Source: Microcyclospora pomicola (lineage: Eukaryota; Ascomycota; Dothideomycetes; Capnodiales). From it: a stretch of 64,000 nt of DNA. Below the pieces are notes generated by a model. That model was not told where the DNA came from. It did no database searches and saw nothing but the letters and a program-made list of their open reading frames with translations. The DNA lies in assembly GCA_002786065.1 (NCBI GenBank), contig NHNY01000018.1:248001-312000 (forward strand), written 5' to 3'. Of the stretch, positions 1-11,400 are shown one piece after another. Every line of letters starts with the position of its first letter. Within the stretch, counting starts at the first letter, position 1. Made by a program: the position numbers and the translations under genes.

Positions 1-808
1 ACTGCCATTCGCTACGATCTTCGTCAACGCGTTGGGGTTAACGGGTGCAGCAGCTGGTCTGGTAAGTGGGAATGATACCATAATGTATTGTGTTGCTTCA
101 AGGCTGACAGTACTCAGGGCGTCATACCCGTCGTGGTCATCGGTTTTGGATGCGTTGGTGTGATGACAACCACATCCAGAATGATGTGGGCTCTTGCACG
201 AGAGAATGGTAGGCATGCTCGAGTCTTACAATTGAGGATCACAGCTGACTTTGATTGGCAGCATGGCCTGGATCGAAATGGCTGTCTCAGGTCAGTACAG
301 AGCTCCACTCCAATCGAGCTCAAAGACTGACACATCCTTGCAGATTGGCAGCAAGAACGCTCTACCTCTGAACTCAATCCTCGTCACTGCCATAATCGAC
401 ATGCTGCTCGCCCTCATCAACCTCGGATCGAGCACAGCATTTAACGCATTCGCCGGCATGGCCGTGCAAGGCTACTTCTCCGTCTTCTTCATCGTCGCCG
501 GCGTCGGTCTCTACTGGCGCATCACCGGTGGGAAGAACACGCCCTCGGTCAAGAAGGGTCCCTTCAGTCTCGGCGCCTTCGGGATCCCCATTACCATTGC
601 CGCGCTGATATATAGCATCATCGGATTCTTCTTCACCTTCTGGCCGCCGGCGCCCGACCCTACGGTCAAGGAGTTCAACTGGTCTCTGGTCGTGTGGGTG
701 GGGACCATCATCGTCTCGTTGCTCTATTGGCAGTTCCGCGCGCGGCACATCTATACCGGACCGATCGTGGAGATCTCCGAGTCGGAACGCATCAGCGCGC
801 GACGATAG
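1..808 (+). CDS. Amino-acid/choline-type permease (APC superfamily), 3' part
   Basis: Integral plasma-membrane transporter for amino acids, GABA or choline; the substrate cannot be told from this part. The 5' half lies outside the window. Reading the splice sites gives four exons, about 2-61, 118-208, 262-290 (only 29 nt) and 344-808, and all junctions keep frame. The exon 2/3 product has TSRMMWALARENAWPGSKWL, the loop typical of fungal APC permeases (usually TASRMxWAFARDxGLPGS). Several hydrophobic segments follow, and the protein ends in a polar tail (SERISARR) at a TAG. The family and frame are well supported. Confidence 0.85.
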
Positions 809-2033
809 CATGATTCATGAATCGCTGGAAAAGCATAGCAGGTGCCATATCACTAATTTTAATGGATGTGCTCCGAGTGGGTTTCGGATGTGAATCGCTG
901 CTCCTGTTCGCGCATGGTCTGCGATTAATGGCGAAAGCGTCTGATCCCCTGCCATCGAAGAAGTTTCGACAATCCTCATACATCCCGGGGTTCTGCAGAA
1001 ACCTACTTCTCTGGTCTCCACTTACACACCCCCTTTCGACCGCGATGTCGGCCAAGCAGTTCCGGGTCTGCCATATCGCACCGCGATGTCTGAAGTTAGG
1101 GCGCCACTGCTCGACTGGAACAGCCGCCATCGGAACATCGCCCACCTGCTTCAGCCTCGAAAGTCGGCACGAGTCACTGGCCACTTCTCACACCGTCTCC
1201 CAATCCCTTGGCTCGACGAGCATCATTTCAGCTTACGGTCTGCTCAAACGCGGCTTCCTGGACCTCCGATGCGCACTTCTCACGACAGCTGAACGCTTTG
1301 CTCCTTAAAACGCAGACTTGTGTATCGAGAGGGCGTTTTACGCAGCTCGTCATTCCATTGGTGGCAAGCGGCTTCGTCGGTTGAATTGTGGCGCGATTGA
1401 TCAGCTAGCCTAGCCCTCCTCGCATCGCTGGATGCTACAAGTCGTCTACAACAGAATAGGTCATTGAATAACAGGCCTGTAAGCGTCTCATCTCGCATGC
1501 ATAGAGCAGTGCAAAATAGAGCAGAGCAAGCAAAGCAGAGCAGGGCAAGCATCACACCTCGATCACGCTTATATGTCTTCCTGGCCAGTTTCAAGACCGG
1601 TCGGAAGATGATAATGTTCAAAATGATAGAACATAGATATAACAAGATAGATCAGTAGAGAAAGAGAAGTCACACCCCCTAAATACCTTATGAAAGGAAA
1701 GGTCGTAAGAAATCGTTCATTTGCCCCTTCCAGTAGTTTCCTGTAGATTCTCGATCTTGACGGATAGCTTGGATGGGTCATGTTTACGTGTGTGTATGTA
1801 TGTATATACCTAATGTGCGTGGTAATCTTGTAGTGCCAAGACAAGATCTCCATTTCAGAGCAGTGTATTGTACCTCGTACATACCTACTTCAAGACTTGA
1901 ACGTGAATACAAACATGTAATGATAACCATAACGCAAAATACCGTACCACAAGGCAACGATTCGACGGTCGCAGCAGAAGACCAATGCCTATTGCCACAA
2001 GTCACCGTATAAGGTACACATCTATATGTATCA

Positions 2034-2064
2034 TCCACCCGCCCACCCATCCACCCACCCACCT
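2034..2064. repeat. CCAC/CCCG microsatellite
   Basis: This is an imperfect tandem run of CCACC and CCCGC units in a non-coding gap. Strand slippage is the likely origin. Confidence 0.8.
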
Positions 2065-2260
2065 TACCTTAACGTACTGTACTTCAGACAAGCAGGAGGA
2101 AGGAGAAAGATTCGTATAGGTACTGTGGTCGTCAGACGAGATTCGCAAGTCGGAGAAGAATCACTAAGGTACATACAGGTAACTTATCCTAGGTAGGCAG
2201 GTACTTGTAATCGCATAGCGATGGGAGGGACGGAAGAATAGGACGATGGAGAAGATGATG

Positions 2261-2324
2261 GGGTAAGGGTAGGAGTAAGGGTAAGAGTAAGAGTAAAAGC
2301 AAGAGGAAGAGGAAGAGTAAGAGC
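2261..2324. repeat. Purine-rich GTAAGR hexamer array
   Basis: The plus strand carries about ten imperfect six-base units (GTAAGG, GTAAGA, GAAGAG and variants) with almost no cytosine. The asymmetric purine/pyrimidine composition and the GGGTAAGGGTAGG start recall degenerate telomere-like or triplex-prone DNA. It lies in non-coding DNA and has no gene. Confidence 0.75.
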
Positions 2325-3083
2325 ATCGACAGCGGCAGCGACGGTGCGAGCGACGGCGTCAGTAACGATAGATGAATTTCGTAGCTGACATAGCGAGAAC
2401 ACTCGATTATTTTCGGGGGGTCTAAGTCCAAGGTCAGTCAGAGATATGGATACCTGATGGATGGGCAGGTCTCAATATGCTGAAATTGATGTTTCGCGAC
2501 TACATGATAGGTAAAGAACGATGACAGTGAAGAGAGCGAGCACGAGGGGAGAACTCAGTCGGAAACACTTTTTCTTCCGAGGGTCAGGATCATGAAGGGA
2601 CGGAAACAGTAAATGGAAGAAAAATGAACTTGATTTCATCTTAGAAAAACTATGTCTTGTTGATCATTCATAAGCACTACAGCGCTTGCAGCTTACATGC
2701 ACGCACGCACACCGCCCGCCGTGTCGCACATCTATACAAATGTTCCCTGATCTGATGCACCGCCTGAACGCCGGCCCTAGCAGGTCTGTCCGAAGAAAGA
2801 ATGATGCTGGCGACCCCGTTTAATGATAGGGTTGTATCGTGCGGATGGAAAAGGTCACAGGCATGCTGTCTTATCCAACTGGTATGGTGATGCCGATGAT
2901 GCGTGAGGTTGGTCTCGTAGGCTTCTCGTGTGATAATCCATCATCATCATCGAGTGGGTTGTATGGAAATGCACACTCTCTCTTCGTGCTAGTCACACGC
3001 CAATGCGCGCCGACTGAATGCATATGCCAGTTCCTGGGTATATTGTATCGGAGGTATAATGAAAGACGTTCGAAGAAAGTCCT

Positions 3084-4124
3084 CTAGAACAAAGGGTGGT
3101 TGACGGTGTTGACGTAGTCGACGTTCTCCTTGCCGGACTCGATGCGCTCGTGGCAAGTGCCGAAGAGGCGGTCCCAAACACGGGTCTGCTTGCCGTAGTT
3201 GTGGCTCTGCTTCCAGCCTTGACGGTGGTGGAGATCGTGGTCCTCGACGACAAGCTCGCAGTCGACGAGCGACAAGAGCCAGGCGGAGGTACCGGGAGGC
3301 AGGACGAAAACGCGCACACCACTGTGTCCAAAAGCCTCAGTGAACAGAAGGAACTCGAGGCACATCCAGGTGTCGTAGAAACCCATGGGGAAACCCATGA
3401 GCTTCAAGCAGGACCATGTAAGCAACGGCACAGCGATCATCTCGACAAACTCCTGCTCGGAATCGGCGTAGGACGAAAGCATGGTGTTGGGGTGCTTGGT
3501 AAGGTGGTGCGTGCGGTGGTACTTCCAGAGAGCGTCGATCTCGTGGCAGGAGCGGTGGTAGAGGTAGAACCAGCCGTCGAGGATGATCGAGTAGAAGAAC
3601 ATCTCGACTGGTAGCCACCAGCTGAGCGAAATCGGGTCGTTGCGGCGGTAGAGCATGAAGGTAGTGTAAAGAGGGCGAATGAAAGTGATCCCGAGCAGGG
3701 AGGTGACGGCCTTGTTGACGCCGACGTCAGGCACTTGATCGCGCTCATGTTTGTCGCCATCCAAGAAGCCGTATTTGTGACCCATTCTCCGGATCACTTG
3801 GATCTGGTGAACGGCGTTGAGCTGGTACATAAGAGAGTAGAGACCGTAGGTGGCAAGCGCCGGCATGTTTCGTCCATATTTCCAGACGTAAACGTACTGG
3901 ACGGCCATAGGGATCAGGGCATGGTAGAGCACCCAGAAGTTGACCGACCACTGAGTGACAAAGGGGACTTTGTCGGTCTTTGCGTGCTTGGGGACGGCCT
4001 TGTTGGGGTCGATGGCGTAGAGCTGGAAGATATGTAGCAGCCAGTGGCCAATGCCCCACTGTGACTTGTCGTTGCGCCAGGTGGACTTCATCGAGTCCTT
4101 GGGGTTACGTTGAACGGCAGCCAT
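3084..4124 (-). CDS. Fatty-acid hydroxylase/sterol desaturase superfamily protein
   Basis: Membrane-bound di-iron oxygenase-type enzyme of the PF04116 superfamily, which hydroxylates or desaturates sterols, fatty acids or sphingoid bases in the ER. It is a single exon of 346 residues. Histidine clusters that would bind iron are HRSCH (about 190-194), HRTHH (about 203-207) and HDLHHRQG (about 297-304), followed by a WDRLFGT motif as in the family. Hydrophobic stretches occur near 60-75, 95-110 and 175-190. The start at MAAVQRN is the first ATG in frame. The exact substrate is unknown. I would not call it ERG3 or ERG25 without an alignment. Confidence 0.85.
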   Translation of the reverse strand: MAAVQRNPKDSMKSTWRNDKSQWGIGHWLLHIFQLYAIDPNKAVPKHAKTDKVPFVTQWSVNFWVLYHALIPMAVQYVYVWKYGRNMPALATYGLYSLMYQLNAVHQIQVIRRMGHKYGFLDGDKHERDQVPDVGVNKAVTSLLGITFIRPLYTTFMLYRRNDPISLSWWLPVEMFFYSIILDGWFYLYHRSCHEIDALWKYHRTHHLTKHPNTMLSSYADSEQEFVEMIAVPLLTWSCLKLMGFPMGFYDTWMCLEFLLFTEAFGHSGVRVFVLPPGTSAWLLSLVDCELVVEDHDLHHRQGWKQSHNYGKQTRVWDRLFGTCHERIESGKENVDYVNTVNHPLF

Positions 4125-6141
4125 GATTGCGGTGTTGGGTGGTGCAATGTTGGTGATGGGGAGGCAAAAGAACGACTAGGAGGGAGACGAAGTGTGATTA
4201 TATGGAACAGGGTGGAAAATCTGTTGCCTTCGGTGATCTGGTCTTCGCCTCCAACGTTTGACGCATGTGATGTGCGCCTCGGCTATCATGATGTCAGGCA
4301 TGGGGGGTTCACAGCCTCGAATTCTCGTTTCGGCGCTGCACGTGAATGAGCCGTCTAATTTGCCACCCAGGACCGAGTCTCGTTTGGTTTTATTCGACTG
4401 CCTGCTACTCGAATGTGTCTGACGCACTTCCCACAAGCAGATTGGTTTCTGAGGCGGATCCGCGCATCCACATTCGGTACTAAAAGTTGTTCGACGATGC
4501 TCCTCCTGGTTGCGGCTTAGTAGCCACCCTTGAAGATGGACCGGATGGCATTGGCAAGACACTGTAACAACGGTAGACATGCGGATTGCAGCCATCTGTC
4601 GTAGATAAGTCTCCTGTTAACGAAAAGCAACCATGAGATGAGGCACTCGCAGTACAGAGGTCCTGTCGTGTGCTCGTATCGCAGTCCGAAAGATTTCCAC
4701 TCACCGATGGGCCTCGATATATTGCTGCCTGACTGGCCCGGCAAGCGACTCCAGCACTGCCGCGCTATCAAATGTTTCAAAGTCGAAACTCCATGCACCG
4801 CAATAGGCAGCCTCTTTCCATCATGGCTGATAGGCCCTCGTCTCCAATGGCAGTGCCGGTTGTGCCCGACAAACTCGAGCATCGTATTCCATCGACGGAC
4901 CTGGACTTGATCCAGTTTTCCCTTGGCTGCTCATTGCTGCGAGAAGAGCGCCGAGCTGTCTTGTCGAGTGCATCCCTCATAAGTCCGCTGTATCACATTC
5001 ATTCTTCATCGAACCGATGGCGCGCATACCATGAAACGACAGCCGTTTCGCGCAAAGACCGTTTGAAAGCGGGGAGACTGCACCAGAGCCAGGGAGCGAG
5101 TCCGACCGAATTGGAGCAATGAGATGAGCGCGGTATCGCCCGTCACGGCCGTGAAGCGTTGTCGGTTGTGAGGCGATACATAGGAGCGAGCGAGCGGGAA
5201 GCTGGTGGTAGCGTCTTGTGGGAGTCTCTAGTGAACCACACTGCAGCGACGAAAATCAGATTACAACATTGGCACTCGCACTCCACCTTGTGGCCCCTGG
5301 ATCATCTGTAGCATTGACAACATGCAGCCTCAACATATCGTAGGTGTGCGGTGGAACGACTATTGGCTCTGATACCTCTGCCCTTCTCATGCACTTTAAA
5401 ACGAGCGCCAGAATTACATGCCTAGGCCCACACTCAGTCCTCAATAATTTACACACCGAACACTGCACACCTACAAAAGCAACACAATCCCCTACTTACG
5501 GGCTTGACCTCCCACGCCGACTGGACGAGAGATGATCTGCCCCCCATCCGGCCGCAAGCCCCAGGGCCGCAGGGAGTCGCTAGAGGAGAATGCCGGGGCT
5601 GGCCGCTGCTCACGAAAATTCAGGGTCCGGTGATGAAAGGTCCCTCTCTCTGTCGGCCTGTCTTGCTTGTCCAGACGCGATCGTGGCGGTTTAGGGTTTT
5701 GCAGATCGATCTGGCGGACATACAGTAGTCTCGTGGCTTGCGATCGTACCTGTTGGATGTACTGTACTGTACTGTATACTGGTGTGGCTTTTCGGAATGC
5801 TCTCTATAACGCTTGGAGATATGTATATAAGGTACAACCTTATTTAGGAGTACTGATGTTGGAAGGCAGTGTACAATGGAAGTATTGATGTCACTGTTGC
5901 CAGAATGCATGCTCGAGTGCAAATTCGATCTCAATCCAGAAGACCTGTTCCTCGCATCGGTGGCTTATGACAGTGCTCGCACGAGGTCGACACGATCTAG
6001 ACCGTGGTATCGTGGACGTCATGCTCAACTATCTTTACCTTGCAGGGTCAATTCCATCATCATCAAGGGTGTTGATCCAAATTGGATCAGTACATGGCAA
6101 ATGTGAGCAGGGTATCAGATTCCATGGATTGTGTCATCTCG
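4125..6141. other. Intergenic region upstream of the hydroxylase gene
   Basis: It contains the promoter side of the fatty-acid hydroxylase gene (from 4125) and the 3' flank of the DUF3431 gene. A short TGTAC repeat lies at about 5758-5778 and a TATA-like stretch at about 5820-5830. No coding sequence is supported. Confidence 0.55.
5758..5778. repeat. TGTAC pentanucleotide repeat
   Basis: There are about four perfect TGTAC units in non-coding DNA. Confidence 0.8.
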
Positions 6142-7246
6142 TTACATTGCGGTAGCATTCTGCCATTGCCCATCCCAACCATAATCAGGCCAACCCTCTG
6201 GCATGTTCGCCAGTGCTGGCAGAGTGAACTGAGACCTGCATGCGCCGTCTTCCTCGCATGTCAGATCGCAGAGCCCGTACAGCGAGCAGAAACACTGCTG
6301 CGCGTTGGGACAGAATACTGCTGGTTTGTGGAAGATGACTGTGTGGCAGGGTGATCAGTAGCTGGACCACAAGAGCACATACTTCGGGAACACGACTCAC
6401 GATGCCAGGAATACTCCATGATCCGTCCACTGATGTAGTCTCTCAGTTCCGTCTCGAGTAGCCATTGTCGGTACCGCTCATAGTCGCTCTTCGGTCGCTC
6501 GCGGATCTTCCACGATGTAGCTGCAAATTGTGCACAGCACGGCGCACCAATCTGTTCAGGGACGGGTTCGCCTGAGAAGAGATGCTCAAACGCCTCCTGG
6601 TAATACCAGCCAGCACGTTGATCAACGGTGCCGGTGATATGGTCGACTGGCTTCTCCGCGGCTTCCTTGTAAGGCCGAATTTCATCCGGACAGCCAAGAC
6701 TCCATGTGCAACGAAGGCTTGCATAGCCCTGTTCCTCGATGAAGGGAATCTGTAGACGACTGAGGACTCGCTGACCATCGTACAGCGGATCATCGTTATG
6801 CCACTGGTATTTATTGGCGTGATGAAAGATCATGACATCCGGAAGAGAATCCCAGTTGTCGAGTATGTACCTGACACCGTCTCAGCATCACGGAAAAAGA
6901 TGGCACATGACAAAACTCACGTCAGATAGACCATGGCCTCACGCCCTTTGTTCATCGGCACCGTGAGAGCGGCGTGCGGGTCATCCGTGACATAGATGTG
7001 GTGGCTCCATTCCGGAAACGCAGCAGGCAGCCAGGATGTATCTTCTCCCTTCTGGCTCGCGACGACTATCGCTACGTGCTTCTGCTCTGGTTTATGTTCG
7101 TGCAGAGCAGGCTCGCGAAACCATGTCGTAACAGAAGTACGCGTGGTAGAGGAGTAGCAAGAATAAAGAATCAGGAAGCTCAGAAGGATGAATAGCCAGG
7201 TGTAGACAGGCAGGCCAAGAACCGCGGCCCTGGTAGTCCTCAGCAT
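6142..7246 (-). CDS. DUF3431 family protein (type II membrane, glycosyltransferase-like)
   Basis: I recognise the DUF3431 family, common in Pezizomycotina and of unproven function; some members are annotated as glycosyltransferase-like. Three exons (7246-6921, 6870-6401, 6338-6142) join in frame to 330 residues. Residues about 12-30 form one membrane anchor, giving a probable type II Golgi/ER topology. Diagnostic motifs in order are EDTSWLP, IYVTDDP, NKGREAMVYLTYILDNWDSL, LRCTW...GCPDE, CCAQFAATSWKI, YRQWLL, SGRIMEYSWH, and the cysteine-rich tail VFCPNAQQCFCSLYGLC. Both introns are GT-AG (50 and 62 nt). The last exon was recovered from the splice site and supplies the conserved CP...C.C...LC end of the family. 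Confidence 0.9.
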
Positions 7247-8248
7247 GTCAGTAGCACATTAATCCAGCAGAAGATCTAAGGAGAGGTTGGAGAAAACGCA
7301 GGTCAAAGGTATCGTTGTGCATGGTGGAAAGATGCTGCACTCACTCAGCCTTCACGGATTTCGAGGCACAGCAAGCCTGAGAAGGCTGCGTTGCTGAAGC
7401 CCATCACGGCGCTCCTGCCTGGGCCAGGGATGTGGTGTAACTGAACGTGCAGGTTGCAATGCATGTTGGTGATTCGTGGACGACGCGCTTCAGTCACCGA
7501 CCAAGTAAAGCTTATGTCGATGAGCGACCGGGCCGAAGCGTGGTTCGGAACATGCGCCTGCAAACCACGCGCGCTTAGCTTGTCCAGAGGTTCTTCTTTG
7601 CTTTCCAACAAGAACATCCCTCGAGTGTCGCCGAGATGGCACGGCATCGCACGACTATGTGTCGATCAGCTATCTGAAGCCAAGGTGCGATTGTAGCACA
7701 GCATGACAAGGATTCGAAAGGAAGACAAACGCTAGATGGAACAACTTGTGCCACCCGGCTTCAGCCAGTCCGGGTCAAACCCAGGCCATAAACGTCAGAG
7801 CGTTACCCTCGAATGAGGAGCGTGGCAAATGAAAACCTCTCTCATGCTGTGACACCCTGGCAGCAGGTATACAGCCAGTATGAACCTGGTCCAATGGTCT
7901 TGGCCTCGACACACCGCGGAATCATTGCAAATCCCGGCTGGTGGACTTCTGTATATCGGCCACGAACACAACAGCAGCCTCATTGATCGAGCGCTGTCAT
8001 GCAGTATCACAGTACGCCAAGCATTGATGCAACCTCTCGGATCCCAGGACACCAATCGCAGATTCGAGTCGTGACGATGTGTTGCTACAAGTTCGCGGTG
8101 CACTTCGTCTAAACAGCAGATCATCGTAGGTCAGACCAACACCACCCCTAGCCTTGTGTGTCTGTTGTTCGATGCCATTGTTTCTGCTATGTTTTCTCTT
8201 ACCATTCACGCTATCTACCGTACCCTTTGATGAGACTCGGTCTCGAAG
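7247..8248. other. Divergent intergenic/5' region
   Basis: It lies between the DUF3431 start (leftward) and the surface-protein gene (rightward). Promoters for both are expected here. A hydrophobic, signal-peptide-like frame (MPLFLLCFLLPFTLSTV) starts at 8173 but is out of frame with the downstream exon unless an intron joins them. Nothing else is recognised. Confidence 0.5.
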
Positions 8249-9430
8249 ATGCGGAACGTCCAGTATTTCGCCGCCGTGGCCTCACTGTTCAACAGAAACA
8301 CCAGCGTCTCCACGGTCGATGTCGCCGTTGCTCACCATTCAGACCCTCTCCGCCCTCTGGCACGAGAAGCACCGTTTCTTCACGAACTACATCTTCCGCA
8401 GCTTTCCCAGCGAGATGATGTCTGCACCAGCGCCTTCGGCAGTGGATGGTTGACAAGCACTTGCACCCCAGGAAACACGCTCTGCTGTGAGTTCAGGATA
8501 ACTTGAGCCCACCGTCGACTGCCATTGCTGATCCGAGACAGGCGTCCAGACCAACTCGCCGCTCCCGGAATGTGTTCAAGCTCTGGAACTAGGCTGGTGC
8601 TGCACACAAGAGTACGACCACCATCGCGGGTGACTGTCTCTAGAAAGACAGGTTGCTGATGATATGCGTATAGCGGAGGATGTTACGTCGACACTCAATC
8701 GTCCTGCGGCCAGCCGGGCGCTGTGAGCTGCAGCGAACTCGGGCCAGATACCGCAGAAGCATGCTGTCCGCAACACACAACCTGTGCGCCAGGCTACAAT
8801 GCCACGCAGGAGTGGGTGCGCTGCGACATTGAGCAGACGGCATTGGAGACGCTGGCGGGATTGGCATCTTCGACCTCAAGTACAACGTCCAGCTCCTCAT
8901 CAACCACCACTTCGACGACAAGATCAACACCAATTTCGTTCACCACGTCATCAGCCGCATCTACCTCTGCTCTCAGCTCGTCCGCAACAAGCCAAGCAGT
9001 ACCGGGCAGCACAACATCAGCCCTCAGCGCCTCCGCCACAGACAGCGCATCCTCCTCCGCCCTCGCATCCACGTCCAGCCCGAGTCTGACGACCGGCGAC
9101 ATCGTTGGCGTGGCGCTCGGCTCCATATGCGGTGTCCTGCTAATCCTAGCCGCCGTCTGGTTCACCCGCCGGCACCGACGGCGAAGCAATGCAACCCAAG
9201 CACTCTCCATGTCACCGCAGCAGCAACCACCACCGCTGGGGAATTCGGACTACTACGCTCCTGACAAGGACGGGCAGCATGGCGAGTACGCCGCCTACAC
9301 CCAATCCCCTCATCACCAGGTCGCTTACTCGGAGCTGTCGGGCGTGAAAGCACCGGTCGAGGCGCCCACCTCACCCATGGTTGGGAAAGGTGTCGCGCGG
9401 TCTGGCCGTGAGATCGTAGAGCTGGAATGA
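8249..9430 (+). CDS. Cys-rich, S/T-rich single-pass cell-surface protein
   Basis: Not assigned to a named family. The layout resembles fungal wall-sensor or mucin-like proteins: a cysteine-rich N-terminal part (pairs in NTLCC, GWCCTQ and EACCPQH plus single cysteines), a Ser/Thr linker (about 80 residues, O-glycosylation likely), one membrane helix (GDIVGVALGSICGVLLILAA), a basic stop (RRHRRR) and a cytosolic tail with proline and tyrosine. Exons 8249-8486, 8542-8629 and 8674-9430 keep frame and give about 360 residues; the second intron is only 44 nt. The N-terminus is uncertain, because the ATG at 8249 does not start a signal peptide. A hydrophobic start at 8173 joined by an unseen intron is the alternative. 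Confidence 0.65.
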
Positions 9431-9760
9431 GAAGCGGCATGAAGTTGATATCCGTGCGCTGTGAGTAAAAGTGGAGCTCCGTAATGCACAATTTAATTCA
9501 CATCTCTGACGGGAGTCTTGTTTTGGCAACCCTTGAAATAAGTCATCTGAATACCTTGCTCATCGCTGTTGTTGTTGCTGTACAGGATACTGAAAGGTCT
9601 TAGAATCTATAGCGTTAAAGCGATGTACAGCATATGAAGATGCCCGACATGAAACATCACCACGGCTTCTCCCTTAAAAGTACAAGTGGCCATTCGACAT
9701 CAATTCCACATTATTCGCAGTACATGGCCATGCAGATCTCGACACCCCGATCTCCAACGA
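9431..9760. other. Convergent 3' gap
   Basis: This is the 3' flank shared by the surface-protein gene and the oxidoreductase gene. No feature is seen beyond short GTT repeats near 9569. Confidence 0.5.
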
Positions 9761-10935
9761 CTAAAACTGCACCTCAGCCGTCGCACCATCCGGCGTCTCC
9801 GCCACCTTATACACCAACTTGACCGCGCTGACCTTATCGTTCTTCATATCCTGCATGCCCAGCAACGCGCCCTCGAGGCCTTTCGCACCGACCTTCTCCG
9901 GATGGGCCTCGAGCTTCTTCTCACGAAACAGCTGCTCGGTGATCGCGAAGAATGTGCGCGCAAACTCAAAGTCCTCCTGGATGGCAGGGGTCTCGTTTCC
10001 GCCCTTGACGAACGCCTCATTGAAGATGGTGTACATCAACGTGAACGTGACGGGGATGTCGCTGGCGCGGGGGAACTGGACGGACGCGGCGGGCGCGAGA
10101 CAGCCGTAGCGGGCGCCGGCGGGGTCGGAGGAGAGCGCCTCCGCGCAGATCTGCGCGGATGTGGGCTGCGAGATGGTGTCCCAGGCCAGCTTCAGCTCGT
10201 CGTGCGTGTCGCGGTTGATGGTCTTGCCGCAGGCCGGGTCGCGGTAGTCGTAGACGGCGTCGGCGCCGAGGGAGCGGACGAAGTCGTTGTTGTGCGGGCT
10301 GCAGGTGGCGAGGACGCGGTAGCCGGCGAGCTTGGCGAATTGGACGGCCAGCGAGCCGGTGGCGGTGGAGCTGCCCTGGGGTGGAGATGGTCGGCGATGA
10401 TACAGGCTCGCGTATTCTCAATCTTCGAACACAGCAGACTCACGTAGATCAGCACTGTCTCCCCCTTGGTCGTCGGCTCGGTAGGCAAGTTGAGCTTCAA
10501 CGCCTTCTGGAACAGCCCTTGGCCGACGGTGGAAACACCGAGAGGGAACGTGGCCGCGACCTCGAACGAAAGATCATCCGGCAGCTTGACCATGAGGTCC
10601 GCCTTGGCCACGGCATACTCGGCGAAACAGCCGTCCTCGGGCTGGCTGAAGTTGCAGCCGTGCGTGGTGCCGGCGATGCGGTCGCCCACCTGGAACGACT
10701 TGGTCACGTCGGCCCCGACCGCGACGACGGTGCCGGCGAAGTCGCACCCCGCGACACCACCCGGTGCCGCGCGGTCGCCGGCGATGTGCTTCCAGTCGGT
10801 GGGGTTGAGGGCGATGCTGTCGACTTTGGCCAACAGGTAGGTGGGGCGGAGTTGTGGGACAGGGATCTGGGAGATCTGGGCGCGTTTGCCGTGCACCGTG
10901 ATGGCTTTCATCATCTTGGGGACTTGGGAGGACAT
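9761..10935 (-). CDS. Zinc-type alcohol dehydrogenase-like (MDR) oxidoreductase
   Basis: Medium-chain dehydrogenase/reductase of the trans-enoyl-reductase/ToxD-like branch, an NAD(P)H-dependent cytosolic enzyme that reduces enoyl or quinone-type substrates. Two exons (10935-10444 and 10375-9761; 68-nt intron) join in phase 0 to 368 residues. The N-terminal GroES-like fold contains ALNPTDWKH and GCDFAGTVVAVG. The second exon opens with the Rossmann nucleotide-binding stretch GSSTATGSLAVQFAKLAGY. The classical catalytic zinc cysteine/histidine set is not apparent, as in enoyl-reductase relatives. No polyketide synthase lies nearby, so a secondary-metabolism role is not supported by context. Confidence 0.88.
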
Positions 10936-11400
10936 GATGGAGGTGTTGGGGTGTGGTTCCTGGGGAATGAGGTGGTGGATTGGTCTTGTTCTAGACTTTG
11001 CTATGGAAGTACAGCAAAGCGCATTGGGTGGACATCAATTATATCTGAGACCACCACCTGAATGATTTCCAATCTGCCGCGTGCGGTCCGGCTTCCTTTG
11101 CGATGACGTTGTCAGTACTGTATCGATAACAGATCTTTTGCCCTGCATGTGATTACCTCATGTATGTACTCTCACGTACCTTACCTTAAGTAAGGTACCT
11201 TAATTGATGATCTTGCTTACTCAGGTCATCAACTGCCTCGGAAAATGGCAAGGAGCAGCCGTATCTCATGCCGGATTGTGAATACCGAACGGCAAAGTCG
11301 GCTCCACGCTCTCACGCTTGAGTGCAGCCCTGCAGTTGGCCGAGTACTCATGCATACAATGCCCACTCTCGTTCAGGGATATGTCCATCATTGCGCATTG
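10936..11400. other. Intergenic region with hairpin-forming word
   Basis: It is the promoter side of the oxidoreductase gene and the 3' flank of the next gene. It contains the inverted repeat at 11176-11198 and no coding sequence. Confidence 0.55.
11176..11198. repeat. 9-bp inverted repeat (GTACCTTAC/GTAAGGTAC)
   Basis: The arms GTACCTTAC (11176-11184) and GTAAGGTAC (11190-11198) are perfect reverse complements around a 5-nt spacer. The same TACCTTA/AAGGTA word recurs in other gaps of this window. Confidence 0.85.

Larger units (their letters stand above)
809..3083. other. Convergent intergenic region rich in simple repeats
   Basis: No credible gene is seen. This is the 3' flank of both the permease and the fatty-acid hydroxylase. 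It holds an imperfect AGAGCA-like run (about 1503-1550), a TG/TATG run (about 1787-1808), a CCAC run (2034-2064), a GTAAGR purine run (2261-2324) and scattered AAGGTA/TACCTT words (for example 2061-2075 and 2166-2205). Short open frames here lack conserved motifs. Confidence 0.6.

Noticed and set aside
9686-10447. 253-codon plus-strand frame antisense to the oxidoreductase
   Set aside because: It is the shadow of a well-supported MDR gene. Its Gly/Arg/Val-rich translation is typical of antisense GC-rich coding DNA.
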